This document shows positions 54,027 through 62,388 of a DNA stretch of 64,000 nucleotides, piece after piece. This DNA comes from Persicitalea sp964500445 (GTDB lineage Bacteria > Bacteroidota > Bacteroidia > Cytophagales > Spirosomataceae), in the NCBI GenBank assembly GCA_964500445.1, contig CAZCOG010000003.1:185493-249492 (forward strand), read 5' to 3'. The notes beneath the pieces are model-generated. The model was given only the letters and a program-made list of their open reading frames with translations. It ran no database searches and was not told where the DNA came from. The translations under genes and the position numbers were made by a program. Each line of letters opens with the position of its first letter. Position 1 is the stretch's first letter.

Positions 54027-54443
54027 ATGTTCCTCACCAATTTTTTAATTCTTCTGTGTTTTGGAGACGCAATTACTCCGGTTTCCAGACTAAAAATAGA
54101 AATCCAGAATATCCAGAAGTCGGGCGGTACTTTGCGGGTGGGCATTTATAAGCCGGGCGAAAAGTTCAAAACAGCTTCTCCGTTCATGAACCGGCAGATC
54201 AAGATTGAAAAACCTGGTATCCACCACGTCGAATTCGAACTGGTGCCCGGTACCTACGCCGTTGCCCTATACCATGATTTGAACGATAATAACAAAATCG
54301 ACAAGCACTTCTTCGGTTATCCAAAAGAACCGTTTGGCCTAAGTAACAATTTTCGCCCTCTCTTCTCCGCTCCCGAATTCCATGATTGTGCCATCGAAGT
54401 TCCGGTACACGGGAAGAGCATCTCAATCGAATTGATCGATTGA
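54027..54443 (+). CDS. DUF2141 exported protein, copy 2
   Basis: A 138-residue paralogue of the preceding gene with the same length and the same blocks: SGGTLRVGIYKPGEKF, PGTYAVALYHDLNDNNKID and GYPKEPFGLSNNFRP. Its N-terminus (FLTNFLILLCFGDAIT) is a weaker signal peptide. Identity is concentrated in the core while signal peptide and spacer differ, so the pair arose by an old tandem duplication. Function unknown. Confidence 0.8.
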   Translation: MFLTNFLILLCFGDAITPVSRLKIEIQNIQKSGGTLRVGIYKPGEKFKTASPFMNRQIKIEKPGIHHVEFELVPGTYAVALYHDLNDNNKIDKHFFGYPKEPFGLSNNFRPLFSAPEFHDCAIEVPVHGKSISIELID

Positions 54444-54532
54444 GTATTCTGCCAATGATTTTTTTCATTCAAAGCCCAAAGTGCGTAGCTTTGTTGGCCG
54501 CGCATTGATTTTTGCCAAATAAAATTTTTGTA

Positions 54533-56752
54533 ATGAAAAAAACACTACTACTTTCCAGGATTCGGCTGCTAATCCTTTTTTCCTTCTTCCTTACTTTCTC
54601 CTTTGCCCAATCTACAAAGGAAATTGCCTCCTGGCAGAAACAAGCCCAGAACATTACGATTATCCGCGATAATTTCGGCGTGCCGCATATCTATGGCAAA
54701 ACCGACGCCGATGCGGTATTCGGCCTGCTTTATGCCCAGTGCGAGGACGACTTCCCGCGCGTAGAGCTGAACTACATCGAAAAACTCGGTCGCCTCGGCG
54801 AGGTGAACGGCGAGCAGGACATCTACAACGACCTGCTCATCAAACTACTCATCACGCCCGAGGACGCGCAGGCTGACTACAAAAAAGCGCCGGCCTGGCT
54901 CAAAAAACTACTCAATGCCTACGCCGATGGCATTAACTACTACCTGTATACGCATCCCGAAGTAAAACCCGCGCTCCTTACCCGCTTTGAGTCCTGGTAC
55001 CCCTTGCTGTGGACCGACGGCAGCATCGGGGCCATCAGTACCGCCGATATTCGCGCTCGCGATCTGGAAGCTTTCTACGGCGGCGGAATGCCTTCGGTGG
55101 GCTATGACCTTAATGAGGGTACTTTTGAGAAAGAGGAAATCCTGACGGGCTCCAACGGTTTCGCTTTCTCGCCCAAGATTACCGAATCGGGTAAGAGCAT
55201 TCTGTACATCAACCCGCACGTGACGTTCTATTTCCGGCCCGAGGTGCACGTCGTGAGCGAAGAAGGATTAAATGCCTACGGGGCAGTCACCTGGGGGCAG
55301 TTTTTTGTGTACCAGGGCTTCAATGAGAAACTGGGCTGGATGCATACTTCGTCCCGCACCGACGTGGCCGATACGTATCTCGAAAAAGTTGCCAAGAAAG
55401 GGAACGGTTGGGTGTATACGTACGAGGGGAAAGAGCGGCCCGTGCGGGAGCGCGACCTTACTTTGACCTACACCAAAAACGGTCAGGTGGAAGAAAAAAA
55501 AATAAAGGCTTTCTACACGCACCATGGCCCGGTCATGGCCAAGCGTAACGGACAGTGGGAGAGTCTGCGCTCGAACAACCGCACGATGAATATGCTGATT
55601 CAGAGTTGGCAGCGCACCAAAGCCCGGAGTTTTGCCGAGTACCAGAAGGCGATGGATATTCTGGAAAATACCTCCAATAACACCGTCTACGCCGACGCCG
55701 AAGGGAACATTGCCTACTGGCACGGTAACTTCGTGCCGAAGCGCGATCCGAAATATGACTGGTCGCAGCCCGTGGATGGCAGCACTGCCGCCACCGAATG
55801 GCAGGGCATGCACCCCGTAGCCGAGGCAGTGCATATTTATAATCCGCCCAACGGCTGGATTCAAAACTGCAATTCTACGCCCTTCACCGCCGCCGGAAAA
55901 GACAGCCCGAAGCAAGCCGACTACCCAACTTACATGGCTCCCGATGGCGAAAACTTCCGTGGCCTGAATGCCGTGCGGGTACTGGAAGTACCTGAGAAGT
56001 ACACCCTCGACAAAGTGATCGCGGCGGGTTATGATACCTATCTTACGTCTTTTGAAATTCTGATTCCGGCTTTGGTCAAGGCTTTTGAGAAAAGTGTTTC
56101 GTATACCGACGACCGCTACGCCTACTGGATCGGCCCTATATCAGTGTTGAAAAACTGGGACTACCGTAGCGGCGAAAAGTCGGTAGCGACGACACTGGCC
56201 GTGAAGTGGGGGGAGAAAATATCCTCTGCCATGTACCGCGCCGAAGTACCCGGCAAGCCCGATGCCGATCAGGTAGAAAAGGCCAGGTACTTTGCCGCCA
56301 ATGCCACCGCTGATGAATTGCTGAAACCTTTCGGGGAAGTACTTGACGAACTGAATCAGAAGTGGGGCAAGTGGCAAATGCCCTGGGGCGAAATCAACCG
56401 CTTTCAACGGGCCTCGGCCGCCATCGATCAAAACTACCGTGATGATCTGCCCAGTCTGCCCGTGGGCTTCACTTCTTCCGCCTGGGGCATGTTGCCCTCC
56501 TATACTTCCCGCTATTTTCCCGGTACTAAGAAACGCTATGGCGTCAACGGCAACAGCTTCATCTGCGCCGTAGAGTTTGGCGACCGCATCAAAGCCAAGT
56601 CGCTGCTGGCGGGTGGCCAAAGCGGCGACCCTACCTCCAAACACTTCTTCGATCAGGGCGAAATGTACACGCAGGGCAAGTTCAAAGACGTACTCTTTTA
56701 CCGGGAAGACGTGGAGAAACACGCCGAGCGAACCTATCAGCCGGGAAAGTAG
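54533..56752 (+). CDS. Penicillin acylase family (Ntn) amidase, exported
   Basis: A 739-residue exported enzyme of the penicillin/aculeacin/acylhomoserine-lactone acylase family. A signal peptide ends near SFAQ (about residue 26). The alpha-chain motif RDNFGVPHIYGKTDADAVFG is followed by the autoprocessing site: TGSNGFAFSPKI, in which the Ser after Gly becomes the N-terminal nucleophile of the beta chain. Further beta-chain motifs are NPHVTFYFRPEVH and HHGPV. It would cleave acyl amides in the periplasm, possibly antibiotics or signal lactones. The ATG at 54533 is chosen over 54512. Confidence 0.9.
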   Translation: MKKTLLLSRIRLLILFSFFLTFSFAQSTKEIASWQKQAQNITIIRDNFGVPHIYGKTDADAVFGLLYAQCEDDFPRVELNYIEKLGRLGEVNGEQDIYNDLLIKLLITPEDAQADYKKAPAWLKKLLNAYADGINYYLYTHPEVKPALLTRFESWYPLLWTDGSIGAISTADIRARDLEAFYGGGMPSVGYDLNEGTFEKEEILTGSNGFAFSPKITESGKSILYINPHVTFYFRPEVHVVSEEGLNAYGAVTWGQFFVYQGFNEKLGWMHTSSRTDVADTYLEKVAKKGNGWVYTYEGKERPVRERDLTLTYTKNGQVEEKKIKAFYTHHGPVMAKRNGQWESLRSNNRTMNMLIQSWQRTKARSFAEYQKAMDILENTSNNTVYADAEGNIAYWHGNFVPKRDPKYDWSQPVDGSTAATEWQGMHPVAEAVHIYNPPNGWIQNCNSTPFTAAGKDSPKQADYPTYMAPDGENFRGLNAVRVLEVPEKYTLDKVIAAGYDTYLTSFEILIPALVKAFEKSVSYTDDRYAYWIGPISVLKNWDYRSGEKSVATTLAVKWGEKISSAMYRAEVPGKPDADQVEKARYFAANATADELLKPFGEVLDELNQKWGKWQMPWGEINRFQRASAAIDQNYRDDLPSLPVGFTSSAWGMLPSYTSRYFPGTKKRYGVNGNSFICAVEFGDRIKAKSLLAGGQSGDPTSKHFFDQGEMYTQGKFKDVLFYREDVEKHAERTYQPGK

Positions 56753-56809
56753 CCGGTCTCTACGCTATCCTTTCTACCCCGGGATTTGCTTAATCCCAAA
56801 AACAACCCA

Positions 56810-56836
56810 GCCCCGAAGAGTTTAATCCTTCGGGGC
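56810..56836. terminator. Hairpin terminator between convergent genes
   Basis: GCCCCGAAG (56810-56818) and CTTCGGGGC (56828-56836) form a 9-bp stem with a 9-nt loop, between the acylase gene and the convergent glycine-rich protein gene. Confidence 0.55.
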
Positions 56837-56874
56837 CAGGCTATTTTGCTTATTTTCTTGGATCGATTGACCTT

Positions 56875-58650
56875 CTATTGCTTACTCACCTTGACCACGC
56901 CCTGCCGGTTGAGGGCATCTACGGTGCGGATCAGGTAGAGGCCCGTGGGCAAAGTACCCAAACGGAACTCTATTTCATTCAACCCTTCGACCAGATTTTC
57001 CTGGCGGGTCTGCCGGGCCTTACCCGCCATGTCCACTACCTGGAAGGTAGCCACTCCGGCCGTCGGAGCCAGTACTTCCAGCGTCACAGCATCCTGCACG
57101 GGGTTAGGGAAGGCTTTTACCGAAAGCTGGAGAGGAGCATTTGCGACGATCTCCTCCACACCGATGCGGGCGTTGCCCGATCCGCAGGCTCCCAGGGTAG
57201 CCCCAAGCTTGAGGTAGCGCTGAGCGATCTTCTCCGAAACACATTGCGTTACACCGTAGTAGCAGACCGTGACGAGATTCTTCTTTGGTCCGCAGCGTAC
57301 ATCCTGCACCGAAACGGTAACTTCTTTCGTAGTCGTACAGCCGTTGGCGTCGGTAACGGTTACCGAGTAGGTGGTCGTTGCTTCAGGGCAAACCTGCAAT
57401 TCTGCGTCGGTGCCTATTTCCGTTTGTCCCTGCATCCAGGAGTAAGAAAGCTGTCCGGTACCGCCGGCATTGGCCGTCAGGGTAGTACAGTTGCTGCCAA
57501 AACCGAGAATGACGGATGTTTTACCACTGATAGAGAGGGTCGGTGGAGCGGTGGTGGTTACGCTCACCTCAGAGGCTTCGCCCGTACATCCATCCAGAGT
57601 ACAGGTAGCCGAGTAGGTGACGGTTCCTACATTGGTTGTAGGAGCGATGATGTTGCCTGTGCCGCTGCTGTTGTCGCTGCCTGTCCAATTGACCGTACCG
57701 CCAACGCAGTTGTCGGACTCGAAAGTAACGTTGCCGGCGTTCTGGCAAACAGCAACGGAGGTCTGACCGCTGGGAACGGGTTGATTGGCTTCATCGGAAG
57801 TCAAAAGATTGGGAGCAGGCGCGCCGCATACGAAATCAAGAATAATGCTGCCATCCTGTTTGGTTCCACCACCGGTAACTCCGTCAACACGAGTAATGTT
57901 GGTTCCTACGATGCCAGAGTTTTGTACAAAAGAAGTACCTCCGTTGCCGCCAGCGCTGGGAGAGCCACCAGTACCACCGCTGTATCCACCGCCGCCGCCG
58001 CCGCTGAGTAATACGCTATTACCGCTGCCGCCGCCGCCAAATCCGAAACCACCCGATGGCCCTCCGGCAAAAGGACCAATCTGGGGGGAGCCGCCAGCCC
58101 CTCCGCCAGTAAGCGTACCAGCCTGCCCCCCGGTGTAGGCAAGTACACTGCCCAAAAAAGGAATTGAAACTGTGATGTTGCTACCGCTAGCACCGAATCC
58201 GCCTCCGCCGGTTGCGGCGGGAGAAGTACCACCGCCTGCTGTCCCGTCGGCAGATGATGCCCCTTTTCCGTTGCTATTGAGTAGTGAGCTGCCACCACCA
58301 CCTCCGGCGACAATCAGCAGCGTGGAATTACCGCCTCTTTTGAGTATAACCGCGCTGCCGCCACCGCCGCCGCCAAATCCCTGACCGCTAATATTGCCTA
58401 CTCCGGCTACGCCGGCTACAATGATCAGTTCGTCGCCCATTTGAACTGGAAAATCAGCCGTTACGGTCGCTCCCGATCCTCCATCCGCAAACGTTGTTGC
58501 TCCATCGGCCCCACGGGCGGTGATTGTCAGCGTGCCGGTGCCCGTTATCATGGAAGTTTGATTGCCGCCCGTGGCGTTGAAGGTCTGGGCGCTAAGCCGG
58601 GAAGTGAGTCCCACGACAAGGAGACTCAATACTAAGCAGAAGTTTTTCAT
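56875..58650 (-). CDS. T9SS surface protein with one glycine-rich (ALK/LTK-type) domain
   Basis: A 591-residue secreted protein. A signal peptide ends near LSAQ (about residue 22). Residues ~23-272 are a glycine-rich domain of the kind named after ALK/LTK receptors: TARGADGATT, GGSGATVTADFPVQ, then long GGGGGG runs and a final GSIILDF. A Cys-containing beta stretch (about 285-365) follows, then the cassette shared with three other genes: Ig-like (about 366-450), Cys module (CYYGVTQCVSEKIAQ) and a type A sorting domain (about 510-591; FPNPVQDAVTLEV). A 312-bp part of its 3' end is identical to that of the next gene. Likely an adhesin or sheath component. Confidence 0.85.
   Translation of the reverse strand: MKNFCLVLSLLVVGLTSRLSAQTFNATGGNQTSMITGTGTLTITARGADGATTFADGGSGATVTADFPVQMGDELIIVAGVAGVGNISGQGFGGGGGGSAVILKRGGNSTLLIVAGGGGGSSLLNSNGKGASSADGTAGGGTSPAATGGGGFGASGSNITVSIPFLGSVLAYTGGQAGTLTGGGAGGSPQIGPFAGGPSGGFGFGGGGSGNSVLLSGGGGGGYSGGTGGSPSAGGNGGTSFVQNSGIVGTNITRVDGVTGGGTKQDGSIILDFVCGAPAPNLLTSDEANQPVPSGQTSVAVCQNAGNVTFESDNCVGGTVNWTGSDNSSGTGNIIAPTTNVGTVTYSATCTLDGCTGEASEVSVTTTAPPTLSISGKTSVILGFGSNCTTLTANAGGTGQLSYSWMQGQTEIGTDAELQVCPEATTTYSVTVTDANGCTTTKEVTVSVQDVRCGPKKNLVTVCYYGVTQCVSEKIAQRYLKLGATLGACGSGNARIGVEEIVANAPLQLSVKAFPNPVQDAVTLEVLAPTAGVATFQVVDMAGKARQTRQENLVEGLNEIEFRLGTLPTGLYLIRTVDALNRQGVVKVSKQ
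57037..57348 (-). repeat. 312-bp block identical to 59746-60057 (copy A)
   Basis: By reading both lines base by base, 57037-57348 and 59746-60057 are identical at a constant offset of 2709 bp. They encode the end of the Ig-like domain, the Cys module and the first part of the sorting domain of two neighbouring surface proteins. Confidence 0.9.
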
Positions 58651-59583
58651 AACATAGAAAGGTTACATGGTGAAATAATGAGGGAAGATGTAGCCGTAAA
58701 TTTATTATGCTAAATTGTTTTTTCATAACATTTTGTTTAAAAAACTATATAAAATAGTTGTCAGGCTGATTGATCTGTAGGCCATGCTTTTTCTTATATC
58801 ATACTTTTGTAAGTAGTCTATCCGAAAAATCTGCCCAAATCTTTCCCAACTGGAAACTGCAAGAGCGCATCAGAGTCAATTGCCCAGTCAGAACGAACTA
58901 CCTGAAATACTACTCCGAAAGGAGATAAAAACACTATCTGCCTTGTAAAATAGGGTATAACGTCCCTCTAATGAATATCCTAGATCAGATGCAGGGGGCG
59001 GCTTTATCTAATTCAAACTTGTAAGCGTCCTGTTTTCGGTTAAGGCCAAAGGGCATCCGTAATATCGTTTCAGCAGATGTCGAACTTATGGCTAGGGACG
59101 TCTAAATGGCCAAACTTTTTTGACTTGAACAGACCAATAATGCCAAAAAACGTCATGATTGAAAAAAGAAAAAGTTTCATAAATTAAGATTCTGTTTGAA
59201 GATGTATAAACAAAAAGAAAATTCTCAGTTTCTGCTGACTACCATCATGGCTTACGGTAAAGTACACAGCTGACTCGTATGGGAGAGAGTCTACGGACAA
59301 ATGCAATTCAAGCCGTATCGTTTGAGGATTGCCTATTTGGCGCGCGTACATACATTAGTTAGAAAAGAATTTCATAAAAAAACCGCCGACTGAATTTCAG
59401 TTGGCGGTTCGGCATTATCAAAACCTGTTTACAGCAGGTTCGCCCATTTATAAAATCGATGTAATTAGGAAGTTAGTGGTGCTTATTAGTGTAAATCACG
59501 AATAGAAACTGCGTGACCACCCAGTGGATAAATTTAAGTTATGAGCCTATGATAGTCTGTGCCCAAACCGGAGATAGTTGTGG
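58651..59583. other. 933-bp region without a recognised gene
   Basis: This is the longest gap in the window. It should contain the promoter of the 56875-58650 gene near its left end and a terminator at 59376-59409. On the minus strand 59153 begins a 28-codon frame (MTFFGIIGLFKSKKFGHLDV...) that stops after DIC; it could be a relic. Nothing else was recognised. Confidence 0.6.
59376..59409 (-). terminator. Terminator of the double glycine-rich gene
   Basis: AACCGCCGACTG (59381-59392) pairs with CAGTTGGCGGTT (59398-59409) with one G-T pair and a 5-nt loop. On the minus strand a T run (complement of 59376-59380) follows. Confidence 0.75.
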
Positions 59584-62160
59584 CTACTCTTTACTCACCT
59601 TGACCACGCCCTGCCGGTTGAGGACATCTACGGTGCGGATCAGGTAGAGGCCCGTGGGCAAAGTACCCAAATGGAACTCTATTTCATTCAGCCCTTCGAC
59701 CAGAGTCTCGCGACGAGATTGTTTGATCCGACCCGCCATATCCAGTACCTGGAAGGTAGCCACTCCGGCCGTCGGAGCCAGTACTTCCAGCGTCACAGCA
59801 TCCTGCACGGGGTTAGGGAAGGCTTTTACCGAAAGCTGGAGAGGAGCATTTGCGACGATCTCCTCCACACCGATGCGGGCGTTGCCCGATCCGCAGGCTC
59901 CCAGGGTAGCCCCAAGCTTGAGGTAGCGCTGAGCGATCTTCTCCGAAACACATTGCGTTACACCGTAGTAGCAGACCGTGACGAGATTCTTCTTTGGTCC
60001 GCAGCGTACATCCTGCACCGAAACGGTAACTTCTTTCGTAGTCGTACAGCCGTTGGCATCGGTGACAGTCACGGTGTAAGTGGTCGTCTCGGTAGGACAC
60101 ACCTGCTGGCTGGCGTTGGCGCCGATCGGGGTGCTGCCCTGCGTCCAGGAGTAGGTGAAGGGGCCGGTGCCCGAAGGTTGAGCCGTCAGCGTCGTACAAT
60201 TGTCGCCATAGCCATATACAACCGAGGTGTTGCCACTAACGCCGACCGTCGGCGGGGCGGTAGTTGTGACACTGACTATATTGGAAGGGCAACTGGTAAT
60301 GTCATTCTGCGTACAAGTCGCTGAGTACGTTACCGTACCGACCGTAGCAGTAGGGGCTGAAATAGTACCCGTGCCGCTGCTGTTGTCACTACCTGTCCAG
60401 TTGACCGTTCCGTTTTCGCAGCCGCTGAACTCGAAGGTAACGGGGCCAGAGTTCTGGCATACGGTGGCCGACTGCTGTCCGGCAGGGACGCGATCATCGC
60501 CTGGGGAAGCAGTGGATAAGGTCGGAGGCTGAACGGCATCTAATTCCAGGGTGAACTGTACGGAGCCCCGCACGAAGTCGCCGCCACCGTCAATGCCATT
60601 TTGGCGAGCTACATTGCTGGCTGATGTCTGCACGAAGGAACTACCCCCCTGGCCGCCGCCAAAGTTCTGACCCCCATTGCCGCCCCCGTAGCCGCCACCA
60701 CCGCCGCCGCCAGCGTTTTCTGGCTCAATAGACTTATACTTTCCAGCCCCACCGCCACCAAAGCCAAAGCCACCGAGGAAGGTAAAGTAATCTCCCGGCG
60801 ATGTGTTGAAGCCCGTGCCGCCCTCACCGCCCCCCGTCAGGGTACCGGCTTGGCCGCCTCTGGGGCCAGCGCCACTGGCATTGAAACCGCCCCCGCCGCC
60901 TGCCTGAGGGCTGTTACCCCCTTGCGCCGTACCATCGTCGGCGGACGCCCCCTTGCCTCTACCATAGTTTTCATCGCTGGAAAATCCGCTGCCCCCACCA
61001 CCCGCTGCTGCCAACAGCAGAGTACGCTGGCTATTTCGGATCAGTATTACCCCCGTGCCACCGCCGCCGCTTCCCGCGCCGCTGATGCCATCCTGGCTGC
61101 TGGCGTACTGGCCATTACCCTCATGACCTACCACAAAAAAAAGCATATCACCCTTTTGTACTTTGTAGTCGGCTTTCAGGGTAGCGCCTGATCCTCCCTG
61201 ATTGATGCTGGTGGCACCATCGGCTCCACGGGCCGTGAGAGTCACTGTGCCGCAGCCTGGCACGGTGTATTGGTACTCGCCGCTGTTGGCGTAGGCTTGG
61301 TTATCGTCGGGACAATCAGTAGTCTGAACAAGAGAAATCTGAACGGAGCCCCGTACGAAGCTTCCCCCACCATCCGAACCATTCTGGCGGGTGATGATGT
61401 TGCCGGCCGGGGCCACGCCTGCCGTCTGCACAAACGAGGTGCCACCCTGACCACCGCCAAATCCCTGGCCGCCATCGCCACCGCCGTAGCCGCCACCGCC
61501 GCCGCCGCCAGTATTGCCGCCATTGTTAAAGTCATAATTACCCGCGCCGCCGCCACCAAAGCCGAAGCCGCCCCGGAGCGAGCCACCCGTGTTGAAGTTG
61601 GTGCCTTCTCCTCCCGACGCTCCACCTGACAGCCGGCCGGCTCCGCCGCCCTTGCTGCCACCGCCCTGCACGGCATACCCTCCACCTCCGCCGCCGCCCG
61701 AGGTGGACCCGCCCCGGATAGTACCATCGGCAGCCGAAGCACCTTTACCCTGGCCATAGTTCTGGTCACCGGAAAAGCCTCCGCCTCCGCCTCCGGCAGC
61801 TACCAACAGCAGGGTAGGTACCCCGCCCCGGATCAGCACTATGCCCGTGCCACCCCCTCCGCCTCCGCCGCCACTATTGCTTGATGCATATTCGCCCCGG
61901 CCCTCATGGCCTATTGCCAGAAGCAGAACGTCATCTTTGAGTAAGGGGAAACTAGCAGTAAGGGTAGCGCCCGAGCCACCCTTATTGAGGCTGGTGGCAC
62001 CGTCGGCCCCACGGGCCGTAAGGGTGAAGGTACCACAGGCAGGTACGGTATACTGATAAGTACCGCTATCGTTAAATGAAGCGTCGCCGCTATTCGTTTG
62101 GCTGTGGGTATCCGGCGAATACAACCACAGCATGCTAATTAAAAAGTAAAGTTTTTTCAT
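59584..62160 (-). CDS. T9SS surface protein with two glycine-rich domains
   Basis: An 858-residue secreted protein. A signal peptide ends near THSQ (about residue 21). Two tandem glycine-rich ALK/LTK-type domains of about 260 residues follow, each opening with SGxYQYTVPxCGT and TARGADGATS and closing with FVRGSVQ. Next come a Cys-containing beta stretch and the shared cassette: Ig-like domain, Cys module (CYYGVTQCVSEKIAQ) and type A sorting domain (FPNPVQDAVTLEV). The ATG at 62160 (MKKLYFLIS) gives a normal signal peptide; 62169 is also possible. Tandem with, and closely related to, the 56875-58650 gene. Confidence 0.85.
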   Translation of the reverse strand: MKKLYFLISMLWLYSPDTHSQTNSGDASFNDSGTYQYTVPACGTFTLTARGADGATSLNKGGSGATLTASFPLLKDDVLLLAIGHEGRGEYASSNSGGGGGGGGTGIVLIRGGVPTLLLVAAGGGGGGFSGDQNYGQGKGASAADGTIRGGSTSGGGGGGGYAVQGGGSKGGGAGRLSGGASGGEGTNFNTGGSLRGGFGFGGGGAGNYDFNNGGNTGGGGGGGYGGGDGGQGFGGGQGGTSFVQTAGVAPAGNIITRQNGSDGGGSFVRGSVQISLVQTTDCPDDNQAYANSGEYQYTVPGCGTVTLTARGADGATSINQGGSGATLKADYKVQKGDMLFFVVGHEGNGQYASSQDGISGAGSGGGGTGVILIRNSQRTLLLAAAGGGGSGFSSDENYGRGKGASADDGTAQGGNSPQAGGGGGFNASGAGPRGGQAGTLTGGGEGGTGFNTSPGDYFTFLGGFGFGGGGAGKYKSIEPENAGGGGGGGYGGGNGGQNFGGGQGGSSFVQTSASNVARQNGIDGGGDFVRGSVQFTLELDAVQPPTLSTASPGDDRVPAGQQSATVCQNSGPVTFEFSGCENGTVNWTGSDNSSGTGTISAPTATVGTVTYSATCTQNDITSCPSNIVSVTTTAPPTVGVSGNTSVVYGYGDNCTTLTAQPSGTGPFTYSWTQGSTPIGANASQQVCPTETTTYTVTVTDANGCTTTKEVTVSVQDVRCGPKKNLVTVCYYGVTQCVSEKIAQRYLKLGATLGACGSGNARIGVEEIVANAPLQLSVKAFPNPVQDAVTLEVLAPTAGVATFQVLDMAGRIKQSRRETLVEGLNEIEFHLGTLPTGLYLIRTVDVLNRQGVVKVSKE
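59746..60057 (-). repeat. 312-bp block identical to 57037-57348 (copy B)
   Basis: Second member of the identical pair. Divergence resumes on both sides: at the left the sorting-domain codons differ, at the right the Ig-like domain differs at several bases. Confidence 0.9.
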
Positions 62161-62261
62161 TTGGAGCATTGGGTTACGTTGAAAAGAGTTAAGTAAAATA
62201 GTAGTGTGTGTATAGTGCATAATCGCATCCGCAAACCTAGCCGTCTGTATCGACCCTATCC

Positions 62262-62313
62262 CTACCCGTTCGGGTAGTTTTATCCAAAAAAAGACTACCC
62301 GAGCGGGTAGTCT
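62262..62313 (-). terminator. Double hairpin terminator after the SprB-repeat gene
   Basis: The first hairpin met by minus-strand transcripts is AGACTACCC (62292-62300) with GGGTAGTCT (62305-62313), followed on that strand by a T run (complement of 62286-62291). A second hairpin, CTACCCG/CGGGTAG (62262-62277), lies just beyond. Both stems share the CTACCC word and could pair with each other. Confidence 0.8.
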
Positions 62314-62388
62314 TCGCGTTTTCCGGGCGATGCCAGCCCAGATTGTTTGTCACTCTGAGTGTACCGGGCTGGCGTTCCAGCCGAAGAG

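Noticed and set aside
56878..58011. 377-residue plus-strand ORF antisense to the glycine-rich protein
   Set aside because: It is a shadow frame; a related one appears antisense to the paralogous gene only because the DNA itself is repeated.
60600..61900. Regular GGX-coding DNA as a possible CRISPR-like or minisatellite array
   Set aside because: The units are irregular glycine codons within one open frame and fit a glycine-rich protein domain; there are no spacers.
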